Positions 52,797 to 60,962 of a stretch of 64,000 nt of DNA are shown one piece after another; positions within the stretch are counted from its first letter, which is position 1, and every line of letters begins with the position of its first letter. Source of the DNA: Streptomyces lavendulae subsp. lavendulae (GTDB lineage: Bacteria > Actinomycetota > Actinomycetes > Streptomycetales > Streptomycetaceae); contig NZ_CP024986.1 in assembly GCF_002803845.1 (NCBI RefSeq), positions 62,001-126,000 on the forward strand, given 5' to 3'. The notes under the pieces were generated by a model. The model was not told the origin of the DNA, did not search any database, and worked only from the letters and a program-made list of their open reading frames with translations. A program made the position numbers and the translations under genes.

Positions 52797-53998
52797 GCCG
52801 GGACTCCTGAGGGGGTGGAGGAGGTTTCTTCGCAGGTCCCGCCCAGGCCGTGGGCGGCGAGGAAGGTGAGCCAGCGGGTGGTCTCCCGGGGCGTCTCGGC
52901 GGCCCGGTTGAGGCCGGCGGGGAGGGCGCCGGCCAGGATGCGGGTCACTCCGTAGGCGACGGGGAGGGAGACGCAGCGGGCCATCGCGGACTCGTCGCCG
53001 TCGCCGGTGAGGTCCAGCAGGTGGGAGCCGCGCCAGCGGGTCCCGGCGGCGGTGCGCAGTTCGAGGGAGACCGACAGGACGACGCGGTCGCGGTCGGCGG
53101 GGGTGGTGGGGTAGCGGGCGGCGAGGGCCGCGGCCAGCGCGCGGACGGCGGCGGGGTCCCCGGCGGAGACGGTGTCGAAGACCTCCTTCCAGGCGGTGCG
53201 CCAGCCCGCGTTGCGCAGGGTGCCGCGGACGAAGGTGGCGAGCTGCCACTGGTGCGGGATGCCGTACTGGGCGACGAAGGGGAGGCTGTCGCGGTTGGGG
53301 TAGACCTCGAACTCCTCGCCCGCCAGGACCAGCGGCCGGGTGGCCTCCCAGGGGCGGGCGGCAGTGCGTTCGGCCCCGGAGTCGATGTGCCGGGCCGGGG
53401 ATCCGAGGGCCGCGAGGACCCCGTACGGGGCCCAGCTGAAGCGGTAGCGGAAGGCGTTGGGGACCGCCGGGACCCCTCCGCAGTAGGAGGTGAACGCGGC
53501 GGTCGCCGGTGCCGGGCCGATGGCCTCGCGGCCCCGGGCGACCAGGTCGTGGGCCATCAGGTGGTCGATGCCGGGGTCGAGTCCGGCCTCGGTGAGCACG
53601 ACGGTACGGGTCCGCGCGGCGGCCCCTTCGGCGAGCGCGGCGAGCTCCGGGGAGACGTAGCTGGTGCAGGCGAAGTGGGCCCCACGGTCGGTCGCCAGCC
53701 GCAGCAGCGCCGGGTGTTCGGCGGCGGGGAGCATGGAGACGAGGACGTCGCCGGGGCCCACCCCGTCCGCCAGGGCGGACGGGGTGAGGGCGCGGACCTC
53801 CGCGCGGCCCGCGAGGCCGTGGGCGGCCAGGCGGGCGGCGGCGCGCTCGGCGGTGCGGTCCCACAGGACCACGCGGCGGGCGCGCTCGCAGACGAGGGAC
53901 AGGCCGGAGCGGCCCGTGGAGAGGCCGGTGCCTATCCAGTGGACGGTGCCGGACGCCGGCGCCGCGGCCGCGGCGGGTGAGGGCGGGTCAGCGGACAA
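52793..53998 (-). CDS. Saccharopine-reductase-like dehydrogenase (Lys9 type)
   Basis: A 401-residue NAD(P)-binding enzyme starting at a TTG behind a perfect AGGAGG. VHWIGTGLSTGRSGLSLVCE is the Rossmann loop, and VLTEAGLDPGIDHLMAHDLV is the hallmark of saccharopine reductase (compare the GLDPGIDH motif of yeast Lys9). Known family reaction: 2-aminoadipate 6-semialdehyde + glutamate <-> saccharopine. That aldehyde is exactly the by-product expected from the FAD oxidase at 47613-48791. Its partner (Lys1-like) overlaps by 11 nt. Other carbon-nitrogen-forming roles in the pathway remain possible. Confidence 0.82.
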   Translation of the reverse strand: MSADPPSPAAAAAPASGTVHWIGTGLSTGRSGLSLVCERARRVVLWDRTAERAAARLAAHGLAGRAEVRALTPSALADGVGPGDVLVSMLPAAEHPALLRLATDRGAHFACTSYVSPELAALAEGAAARTRTVVLTEAGLDPGIDHLMAHDLVARGREAIGPAPATAAFTSYCGGVPAVPNAFRYRFSWAPYGVLAALGSPARHIDSGAERTAARPWEATRPLVLAGEEFEVYPNRDSLPFVAQYGIPHQWQLATFVRGTLRNAGWRTAWKEVFDTVSAGDPAAVRALAAALAARYPTTPADRDRVVLSVSLELRTAAGTRWRGSHLLDLTGDGDESAMARCVSLPVAYGVTRILAGALPAGLNRAAETPRETTRWLTFLAAHGLGGTCEETSSTPSGVPA

Positions 53999-55058
53999 GG
54001 GGGGCCTCCTGGGCTTCGACTGCGGTCCGGTACGTGTGCAGGGCGCGGGCCCAGACGCCGTCCCACTCGGCCAGGCGCATCAGGTGCGGGGCGAGTTCGG
54101 CGGAGAAGGCGGTGCTGGCCTCGACGGGGAGGAGGGAGGGGAGGTTGTCGATGGCGATCAGGTCGAGGCGGGGGGCCTCGGCGCGCAGGGTGCGGACGGG
54201 CTCGGTCCAGGTGGTGGTCTCGTCGTAGACCGGCAGGACGTTGCAGTCGGAGGTGACGTCGCAGGTGACGTCGGAGAGGACGGAGAGGCGGCGGGCGGGG
54301 TCGTCGAGGTCGCTCTTGGTCAGGAACGGCGGTACGGGGGTGGTGGTCAGGACGGTGTTGACCATCAGGTCGTGGCCGAGCAGCGCGGCCCGGTCCAGGG
54401 AGCGGGTCTCGGCGAGGTCCCAGCGGGTGGGCTCCAGTCCGGCCCGTACGAGGGCGTCGCAGGCGCCGCGGCCGCTGCGGCCGAGGGCTCCGACGACGAG
54501 GGCGGTGGTGGGGTCGCCCGCGGTGGCTCCGGAGGCGAGGAGGGCGTCGAGGGCGGGGCGGTCGGTGGGGCGCAGCGGGGTGGTGAGGGTGCCGCGGTGG
54601 TGCAGGACGGCGAGGGCGGCGCCGATGTATCCGGCCCAGTAGCCGAAGGCGGCGACGCGGCGGCCGGCTCCGTCGGTGAGGTACTCCATGTCGAGCAGGG
54701 CGCCGCCGCCGGCGGTGAAGCGGGAGAGCAGTTCGGCGGCGCCCGACTGGCCCTTGTAGGCGTGGGCGAAGTAGATGTGGCGGTGGCGCAGGGCGGGGGC
54801 GGCGGGGCCGGCGGGGAGTTCCTTGAGGCCGAGGACGTAGGCGTCGGCGGGGGCCTCGGCGTGCCAGGAGGCGGTGGGGGCGGTGGCGCAGCCGGCGGCG
54901 GCGTAGTCGGCGAGGGGGAAGGCCCGCTGGTCCGACTCCTCGACGGTGATCCGGACTCCGGCCTCGACCAGGCGGCCGGCGTCGTGCGGGGTGAGGGGGG
55001 CGCGGCGCTCGGTGGGGCGGGCCTCGTGGCGCATCCAGAGGTGAGTACTGTCCGACAT
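53988..55058 (-). CDS. Saccharopine dehydrogenase-like, lysine-forming (Lys1 type)
   Basis: A 356-residue enzyme closely following the yeast Lys1 pattern: LWMRHEARPTERRAPLTPHD, LGLKELPAGP, HIYFAHAYKGQSGAAELLS and VAAFGYWAGYIGAALAV. The known reaction is saccharopine + NAD <-> lysine + 2-oxoglutarate. Start taken at the ATG at 55058 (AGGAC upstream); an ATG at 55085 lacks a ribosome binding site. Paired with the Lys9-type gene it would rebuild lysine. Saccharopine pathways are rare in bacteria, so the pair is notable. A 90-nt gap to the P450 stop shows no promoter that I trust. Confidence 0.83.
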   Translation of the reverse strand: MSDSTHLWMRHEARPTERRAPLTPHDAGRLVEAGVRITVEESDQRAFPLADYAAAGCATAPTASWHAEAPADAYVLGLKELPAGPAAPALRHRHIYFAHAYKGQSGAAELLSRFTAGGGALLDMEYLTDGAGRRVAAFGYWAGYIGAALAVLHHRGTLTTPLRPTDRPALDALLASGATAGDPTTALVVGALGRSGRGACDALVRAGLEPTRWDLAETRSLDRAALLGHDLMVNTVLTTTPVPPFLTKSDLDDPARRLSVLSDVTCDVTSDCNVLPVYDETTTWTEPVRTLRAEAPRLDLIAIDNLPSLLPVEASTAFSAELAPHLMRLAEWDGVWARALHTYRTAVEAQEAPLVR

Positions 55059-55148
55059 GATGCGTTTTGTCCTGTCTGAAGGCATAGGGGTGGGAGACCC
55101 CCGGCCTGATCGCGGTTGCGGGGGCGACGTCCTGGGAGTGCCTGCGCG

Positions 55149-56336
55149 CTAGAGGAGCGGGATCCGGGCGTTCGCCAGAGGGCGGTAGGCGGGGGTCGCT
55201 GTGGTGCTCCAGCCTGCCGTGCGCAGTTCGGTGACGACGGCGGTGGCGAGCGCCACCGCGAGCGGCTCCCCCGGGCAGCGGTGGGCCGCCGCCCCGAAGG
55301 TGAAGATCACGGGATTCACCCGGCCGGGGTGCAGGGTGTGGGGGTCCGGGTTGACGGCGGGGTCCCGGTTGGCGGCGGCGAGCACCACGAGGAGCTGCTG
55401 CCCGGGTTCCACGGTGGAGCCCGCGTGGGTGAAGGCCCCGGCGGCGAAGCGGCGGGTGTTCTGGATCGGGGCGTCGTGGCGGACCACCTCGCGCACGAGC
55501 GCGCCCGTGTCGGGGGCGTCCGCACCCCGGGCGAGGGCGACCAGGGTGTTGCCGATGAGCCCGGCGGTGGCGTCGTAGGTCTGGGAGAGGAAGCCGATGG
55601 CGTTGGAGAGCAGCGGCCCGAGGTCGACCAGGCCCTCCCGGTCGGCGGCCCGCACCAGCTCGGCGAGCAGTGCGTGCGCCCGGCCGGAGCCGTACCCCTC
55701 CCGGATCCCGGCACCGGACCCCGCCGCGGCCTCCGGGCCGGCGGCGGCGGCCGAGTCCAGTACCGGGCCGAGGAGTTCGCGCAGCCGGACGGCGGCCACC
55801 GAGGCCGCCTCCCGGTCCTCGGGGCCGGCGGTGGCGGGGATGCAGCGGACGAAGTCGGCGATCGCGCGGGCCGCCTCGCGGTCGGCGCCCCCGGTCAGCC
55901 CGGCGAGCACCGCGACCACCCGGGCCGGGACCCCGAACATCAGCTCCTCGTACGGGACTTCGCCGCCCCCGGCGAGCGCCTCCCGGGTGAACCGGGCCGC
56001 CAGATCCCCCGCGTACGCCGTGTCGGCGCGGGCCAGGGCCCCCGCGACGGCCCCCTTCAGGCGGGCCGTCGCCGCGCCGTCCGTCATCCGCACGAGCTGC
56101 CCGAACACCTCACCGGCCGCCGTCCCGGCGAGCCCGGCCGGAACCGGCTCCGCCACGGGCCGTACCCGCAGGACGCCGCTGCCGAGCACCGCGCGCACCG
56201 CGGCCGCGTCGGCCGCCACCCAGGCCCCGAGCGCCTCGTCGAAGGCGAAGGGGCGCTCGGCCACCAGGCGCGCGTAGAAGGGATAGGGGTCCGGGAGGCG
56301 GACGGCCTCGACGGGGGTGACGGTCGTGGTGCTCAC
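55149..56336 (-). CDS. Cytochrome P450
   Basis: A 395-residue soluble bacterial P450. The ExxR motif is in LVREVVRHDAP, the heme-thiolate loop is FTFGAAAHRCPGEPLAVAL, and the I-helix region is NAIGFLSQTYDATAGLIGN. In that helix the usual acid-alcohol pair (D/E-T) reads DATA, so oxygen activation may differ. GTG start with AAGGAG. Its oxidation target is unknown. It sits between the acyl-CoA dehydrogenase and the saccharopine-type genes, so it may oxidise a carrier-bound or late intermediate. Confidence 0.9.
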   Translation of the reverse strand: MSTTTVTPVEAVRLPDPYPFYARLVAERPFAFDEALGAWVAADAAAVRAVLGSGVLRVRPVAEPVPAGLAGTAAGEVFGQLVRMTDGAATARLKGAVAGALARADTAYAGDLAARFTREALAGGGEVPYEELMFGVPARVVAVLAGLTGGADREAARAIADFVRCIPATAGPEDREAASVAAVRLRELLGPVLDSAAAAGPEAAAGSGAGIREGYGSGRAHALLAELVRAADREGLVDLGPLLSNAIGFLSQTYDATAGLIGNTLVALARGADAPDTGALVREVVRHDAPIQNTRRFAAGAFTHAGSTVEPGQQLLVVLAAANRDPAVNPDPHTLHPGRVNPVIFTFGAAAHRCPGEPLAVALATAVVTELRTAGWSTTATPAYRPLANARIPLL

Positions 56337-56364
56337 TGGGAAACTCCTTGTCGAACGGGTGGTG

Positions 56365-56391
56365 CGGGTCGAACGGGTCGAGCGGGTCGTG
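56365..56391. repeat. Three 9-bp tandem repeats CGGGTCGnn
   Basis: CGGGTCGAA, CGGGTCGAG and CGGGTCGTG follow each other in the 69-nt gap between the acyl-CoA dehydrogenase and P450 genes. They are imperfect copies; a single partial copy precedes them. No regulatory reading is certain. Confidence 0.5.
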
Positions 56392-56405
56392 CGCGTGGAG
56401 AAGGA

Positions 56406-57602
56406 TCAGGCTGCCGTGGCGCGGGCCGCCCTGCGCATGTCGAGGGAGCCGGCGATGGCCATCCTCAGCACCTCCGAGGTGCCCTCGTAGACGCGCAGGG
56501 AGCGGATCTGGCGGTACAGCCGCTCGGTGACCGAGCCCTGCACGATGCCCGCCGCCCCGAGCAGTTGCACGGCCGCGTCGACGACCCCCTGGGCGGCCTC
56601 GGTGGCGTGCACCTTCGCGATGTTGGAGTGCCGGGCGAAGCGGCGGCTGCCGCGGTCGGTCTCCCAGGCGGCCCGAGCCACCAGCAGCGCGGCCGCGTTC
56701 AGCTGCACCTCCATGTCGGCGAGGGAGGCCTTCACCAGCTGGAGGTCGAACAGGGTGGCCCCGTACGCCTCCCGCCCCAGGACGTGGGCGAGCGCGGTGT
56801 CGAAGGCCCGCCGGGCGAAGCCGAGGGCCGCCGCGCCGACCGTCGTACGGAACCGCTCCAGCAGGTCGACGGCGACCACGAACCCCTTCCCCGGCCGCCC
56901 CAGCAGCGCGTCCGCGGGCAGCCGGCACTCCTCGAAGGACAGGTGAGCGAAGGACCGCGGGGCGATCGCGTCGATCCGCTCGACCCGCAGCCCGGGAGTC
57001 GACGCGGGCACCAGGAAGGCCGACAGCCCCAGCGGGCCGGGGCCCTGGCCGGTGCGGGCGATGACCACGAACACGTCGGCGATGGTCCCGTTGGCGATCC
57101 AGGCCTTGCGCCCGCTCAGCACGTACGAACCGTCCGCCGCGTCCTTCACCGCCTCCAGCCCCACCGAGGCCACGTCCGACCCGGCCTCCTTCTCGGAGAC
57201 CGCGAAGGCCCCGATCAGGGTCCCGGCGGCCATCCCCGGCAGGTAGCGGCGGCGCTGCGCCTCGCTGCCGAAGCGCAGCAGCGGGGTCGCGGCGAGCGCC
57301 TGGATGGAGAAGGCGAAGTCGGCGAGGTCCTCCGCGTACGCGAGGGCCTCGCGGCGCAGGCACACCGCGCGGAAGTCGTCCACCGGCGCGCCCCGGGGGT
57401 CCAGTTCGGCCAGCCAGCCCGCCGCGCCCAGGGCGCGCACGAGCCGGCGCCCGGCCGCGTCCGGGTCGAGGGAGCGGATCTCCTCCCACAGCACCCGGTT
57501 GCTGTCGCACCAGGCCCCGGCCTCCTCGGCGAGGCGGCGGTGGGAGTCCTCGTAGAAGGGCAGGGCGAGGACCTCGGGGTCGAAGCTCGTCGTCAGTTCC
57601 AT
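56406..57602 (-). CDS. Acyl-CoA dehydrogenase-family oxidase
   Basis: A 398-residue flavoprotein with a canonical active site. The catalytic glutamate is in RVYEGTSEVLRMAIAG, and the flavin segments GAFAVSEKEAGSDVASV and GRKAWIANGTIADVFVVIAR are present. Unlike the N-hydroxylase at 31661-32803 it looks like a true alpha,beta-dehydrogenase. Acting on hydrazinoacetyl-S-carrier it would give the hydrazone level of oxidation, a step reported for azaserine-type diazo formation; that is inference here. It lies 11 nt downstream of the large diiron-type gene. Confidence 0.86.
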   Translation of the reverse strand: MELTTSFDPEVLALPFYEDSHRRLAEEAGAWCDSNRVLWEEIRSLDPDAAGRRLVRALGAAGWLAELDPRGAPVDDFRAVCLRREALAYAEDLADFAFSIQALAATPLLRFGSEAQRRRYLPGMAAGTLIGAFAVSEKEAGSDVASVGLEAVKDAADGSYVLSGRKAWIANGTIADVFVVIARTGQGPGPLGLSAFLVPASTPGLRVERIDAIAPRSFAHLSFEECRLPADALLGRPGKGFVVAVDLLERFRTTVGAAALGFARRAFDTALAHVLGREAYGATLFDLQLVKASLADMEVQLNAAALLVARAAWETDRGSRRFARHSNIAKVHATEAAQGVVDAAVQLLGAAGIVQGSVTERLYRQIRSLRVYEGTSEVLRMAIAGSLDMRRAARATAA

Positions 57603-57613
57603 CGTCCGGCTCC

Positions 57614-59908
57614 TCAGATGACCAGGTCGGCGGGGGTGTCGGCGGGGGCGTCGGCCGGCTCGGCGGCGGCCTCGGCGGCGCGGACCCGCTTCACCAGGGC
57701 GTGTTCGACGAAGTAGGCGAAGGAGGCGTAGCCGCGCCAGATGCGGCGCCACTCGCGCTGCACCGCCTCCTCGCCGGAGCCGCGCAGCACCTCGTCGAGG
57801 TAGGCCACGACGATCTCGGCCGACTGGCGGGCGTGGCCCGCCGAGAAGTTGTCGATGGACAGGTGGGCCTCTTCGTAGGAGACGTCGAGACCGTGGCGGC
57901 GCAGTTTCTGGATCTCGTGCAGCCGCATCGCGCCGAGGCCGAACATCTCGATGCCCAGGTTGTAGCCGAGGATCTCGTTGTAGAGGCTGTCGGGGAAGAG
58001 CGACAGGCACACCTGGTGGATGGAGAATCCGTACAGGTGGTCCGGCAGGTCGCCCTGGTGCAGGAAGGCCTCCTGCCGGATGTGCGGCAGGTCCATGTCC
58101 ATGCTGGCCAGCACCTTGTGGATGATCGTGATGTGGTTCTTGGCCATGTCGCCGCGGCCCATCTCGTCCGCGTAGATGGAGAAGAGCAGGTCGTCGCTGC
58201 GCCGGCCGCGGCGGCCCAGGTTGCCGATCCGGTGCGCCCAGGTGCCGTCGATGAGGCTGCCGAGGGCGTACGTCGACTGCTCGAAGACCACTTCGTCACG
58301 GGAGGGGATCTCGGTGAGCGGCTCGTACGGGTCCACCAGCTTGTCCCAGTAGATCCGCTCGACCCGCTCCATCAGCGCCTCGGGCGTGTACGGGAACCAG
58401 CTCGCGTCGGTCAGCACCCCGTCGGCCCCGTGCGCGAAGAGCAGTTCGGCCTCGGCCAGCCCGGCCTCGGCGCGGGCGCGGGCCTGCGGCAGCACGTTCG
58501 GGTGGCGCTCGAAGGTGACGAGGCGGTGGAAGAAGCGGCGGTGGTCGCCGGGGTCCTCGGGCTCGCGGACGAGCACGTCGGTGGGCCGCACGGTGGCGAG
58601 CCGGCCGCTCCAGGCACGGGCCGGCTCGTCGCCCGCGGTGGTGGGCACGAGGTCCGCGCCCGCGGGCTCGCCGTCGGCGACGGCCTGCGCCCAGGCGGCC
58701 AGGACGGCCGCCTCCCGCTCGTCGAAGATGCCGAACATGGGGCCGCCGAACTTGATGGACTTCAGGAAGCGGCAGGGGCCTCCGTCGCGGGCGGGCCGGA
58801 TCTGGCGGGCGGTGCGGAACTCCCGTACGAAGGCGGCCGGGTCGAACTGCCCGTCGTCGAGCCAGTCGGTGAGCTTGCGGGTGCCGAGGCGCACCGCGCG
58901 GTGCTGGCGGCCCGCGTGCGGTGCGTGCCGCTCGACGATCCGCGCGACCCGGGCGTCCAGCGACAGCCCGTCGTACCAGGCGGCGAGCTCGGCGAGGGCC
59001 GCGGTGTGCTCGCGTTCCAGCCGGACGAGCAGGCGCACGGCGGCCAGCACGCGGCGGCGGTCCTCGGCCCCGGTGGGCGACTCCTCGGTGAAGGAGAGGT
59101 ACTCGGCGAGCAGGGGGCGCACGTCGCCCTCGGCGAGCATCGGCTCGATGCCGAGCAGCAGGTCGTCGAGGCCGAGCGCGTGGGCCGCGTAGTGGACGCC
59201 GACGACCTCGGGGAGGAAGGAGGCCGGCAGCCGGGACAGGGCCAGGTGGAAGGCGCCGTGCAGGGCGGTGAGGGGCCGGGCGCCGGTCTCGTCGAGGAAG
59301 GCGGCGGCCTCCACCCCGGACAGGAACACCCCGTGGCCGACCAGGGCCCGGCGGCGCCGGCCGAGCATCCCGGCCTCGGCGGTGCCCTCGCCCTGGAGCA
59401 TCCAGTGCTGCCCGAAGAGGCGGCCCACGATCTCGGCGGGCTGGGTGGCGGCCTGCGAGAGGGTGTCCAGCCAGCAGCCGCCGGTCAGCGCCAGGGGGGC
59501 GCGCTGGCGCAGGACGGCCGTGCGCACCTCGGGGTCGGGGTGGGTGCGCAGCGGGGCGAGGACGGCGGCGAGTTCGGCGCGGGCGGCCAGCACCTGAGCG
59601 GCGACCTCGTCGGCGTCGGCGGGCTCCGGCAGCTCCGGGTCGTCGGGCTCGGGGGCCAGGAAGGCGGCGAGGACCCGGCGGGCGGCGAGCAGGACGCCCT
59701 CGCTCTCCTGGTCGGCGAGGAGGCGGCGGAACAGCCCCGCGGGGGGCAGGGCGGTGATCCGCGCGGCCTCGGCGGCTCCGGCCGGGGAGGCCTCGAAGGG
59801 GGCGGGCGGCAGGGAGGTGGTCAGGTCGGGCAGGGTGAAGGCGGGCGCGAAGGAGCCGCGCGCCATGTCGAGGGAGGTCTCCTCGCCGGGGGTGAGGGGC
59901 GCGTTCAT
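57614..59908 (-). CDS. Large heme-oxygenase-like diiron protein with N-terminal extension
   Basis: A 764-residue protein. The C-terminal part (about 500-740) has FSIYADEMGRGDMAKNHITI, then LGYNLGIEMFGLGAMRLHEI, then VSYEEAHLSIDNFSAGHARQ. This Glu/His, Glu, His/Asp/His pattern is what I associate with heme-oxygenase-like diiron oxidases. The first 500 residues are helical and unassigned (ALTGGCWLDTLSQAATQPAE; HAPHAGRQHRAVRLGTRKLT). It is twice the usual size and therefore probably has a second domain. A role in N-oxidation or C-N/N-N oxidation fits the cluster. It is 1 nt from the KAS III stop and 11 nt from the dehydrogenase. Confidence 0.7.
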   Translation of the reverse strand: MNAPLTPGEETSLDMARGSFAPAFTLPDLTTSLPPAPFEASPAGAAEAARITALPPAGLFRRLLADQESEGVLLAARRVLAAFLAPEPDDPELPEPADADEVAAQVLAARAELAAVLAPLRTHPDPEVRTAVLRQRAPLALTGGCWLDTLSQAATQPAEIVGRLFGQHWMLQGEGTAEAGMLGRRRRALVGHGVFLSGVEAAAFLDETGARPLTALHGAFHLALSRLPASFLPEVVGVHYAAHALGLDDLLLGIEPMLAEGDVRPLLAEYLSFTEESPTGAEDRRRVLAAVRLLVRLEREHTAALAELAAWYDGLSLDARVARIVERHAPHAGRQHRAVRLGTRKLTDWLDDGQFDPAAFVREFRTARQIRPARDGGPCRFLKSIKFGGPMFGIFDEREAAVLAAWAQAVADGEPAGADLVPTTAGDEPARAWSGRLATVRPTDVLVREPEDPGDHRRFFHRLVTFERHPNVLPQARARAEAGLAEAELLFAHGADGVLTDASWFPYTPEALMERVERIYWDKLVDPYEPLTEIPSRDEVVFEQSTYALGSLIDGTWAHRIGNLGRRGRRSDDLLFSIYADEMGRGDMAKNHITIIHKVLASMDMDLPHIRQEAFLHQGDLPDHLYGFSIHQVCLSLFPDSLYNEILGYNLGIEMFGLGAMRLHEIQKLRRHGLDVSYEEAHLSIDNFSAGHARQSAEIVVAYLDEVLRGSGEEAVQREWRRIWRGYASFAYFVEHALVKRVRAAEAAAEPADAPADTPADLVI

Positions 59909-59909
59909 G

Positions 59910-60962
59910 TCAGTGTTCCCCCTGCCGGGCGGAGGCGGTCGGGGTCGCGGTCGGGGCCGCGGTCGGGGCCGCGGGTGCGGTCTCGGTCGCCGCGTCGGTC
60001 GCCGGAAGCTTGCGCAGCAGGACGCCGATGCGCACGCCCGGGACGCTGGAGGCGAGCAGGTAGTGCCCGCGGGGCCGCAGGTCCCCGGCCGCCTCCCGGT
60101 CGACGAGGTTGATCAGCGGGTCGGCGGCGAAGCAGTGGCCCACGCGCGGGATGTTGTCCAGGAAGAGCTGCTCGCGGGTGAAGCCGGCCTGGCGTTCTTT
60201 GAGGACGACCAGCGGCTTGAAGAGGTTGGGGTGGAGCACGCCCTGGATGTCGCCGATCTTCATGCCGGCGTCTTCGAGGATCTGCCGGTTGACCTCGCGG
60301 GCGAGGTCGGAGCTGATCTCGTTGGACCAGTCGAGACCGGCCGGGTCCTGGGCGCCGGCGCCCGCGACGATCTCGTAGGAGTCCGGGCCGAGGGGGGCGG
60401 CGCTGATCAGGCAGGAGGCGGCGCCGTCGCTGAAGAGCGCGAAGTTCTCCATGCGGACGGACTCGTCGGTGACCCGGTCGGCGGTGACCACCATGACCGT
60501 GCGGTACATCCCGGAGGCGACGTAGGCCTGGCCGGTGCGGATGCCCGCGAGGAGGTTGGCGCAGCGGCCGAGGGTGAGGCCGGTGAAGGCGGCCGCGCCG
60601 AGGCCGGTGGCGGCCAGGACGTTCTCCACGAACGCGCCGTGGGTGCGCGGGCCGCCGGGGAAGCGGGTGGAGCACAGGATGAGGCAGTCCACGTCCGCCG
60701 GGGCGGCGCCCGCGCCGTCGAGGGTGGCGCGGGCGGTCTCGGCGGCGAGGGTCTCCAGGGCCTTGGCGGTGCGGTGGACGGTGCCCCAGCCCCACAGCTC
60801 GGCACGGGGAGGCATGCCGAACGTACGGGCCCGCTCCGCCAGGCCCTCGACCGTGGTGTGGGCGGCGGGGAGTTCACCGAGGACGTAGCGGGGCGCGGAC
60901 AGGTGGACGGCGGGGGCCGCGGATAACGCGGAGGCGGCGGGTGACGCGTACGGAAGGCTCAC
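59910..60962 (-). CDS. KAS III (FabH)-like condensing enzyme
   Basis: A 350-residue thiolase-fold protein. The nucleophilic cysteine is in LTLGRCANLLAGIRTG and the histidine in GVLHPNLFKPLVVL. In FabH the third residue is the asparagine of a GN motif; here the aligned segment reads RVGHCFAADPL, so asparagine seems replaced by histidine. Such KAS III variants catalyse acyl transfer or ester/amide formation instead of carbon-carbon condensation. GTG start, overlapping the next upstream gene by GTGA. It may move a carrier-bound acyl group onto an alcohol or amine. Confidence 0.82.
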   Translation of the reverse strand: MSLPYASPAASALSAAPAVHLSAPRYVLGELPAAHTTVEGLAERARTFGMPPRAELWGWGTVHRTAKALETLAAETARATLDGAGAAPADVDCLILCSTRFPGGPRTHGAFVENVLAATGLGAAAFTGLTLGRCANLLAGIRTGQAYVASGMYRTVMVVTADRVTDESVRMENFALFSDGAASCLISAAPLGPDSYEIVAGAGAQDPAGLDWSNEISSDLAREVNRQILEDAGMKIGDIQGVLHPNLFKPLVVLKERQAGFTREQLFLDNIPRVGHCFAADPLINLVDREAAGDLRPRGHYLLASSVPGVRIGVLLRKLPATDAATETAPAAPTAAPTATPTASARQGEH

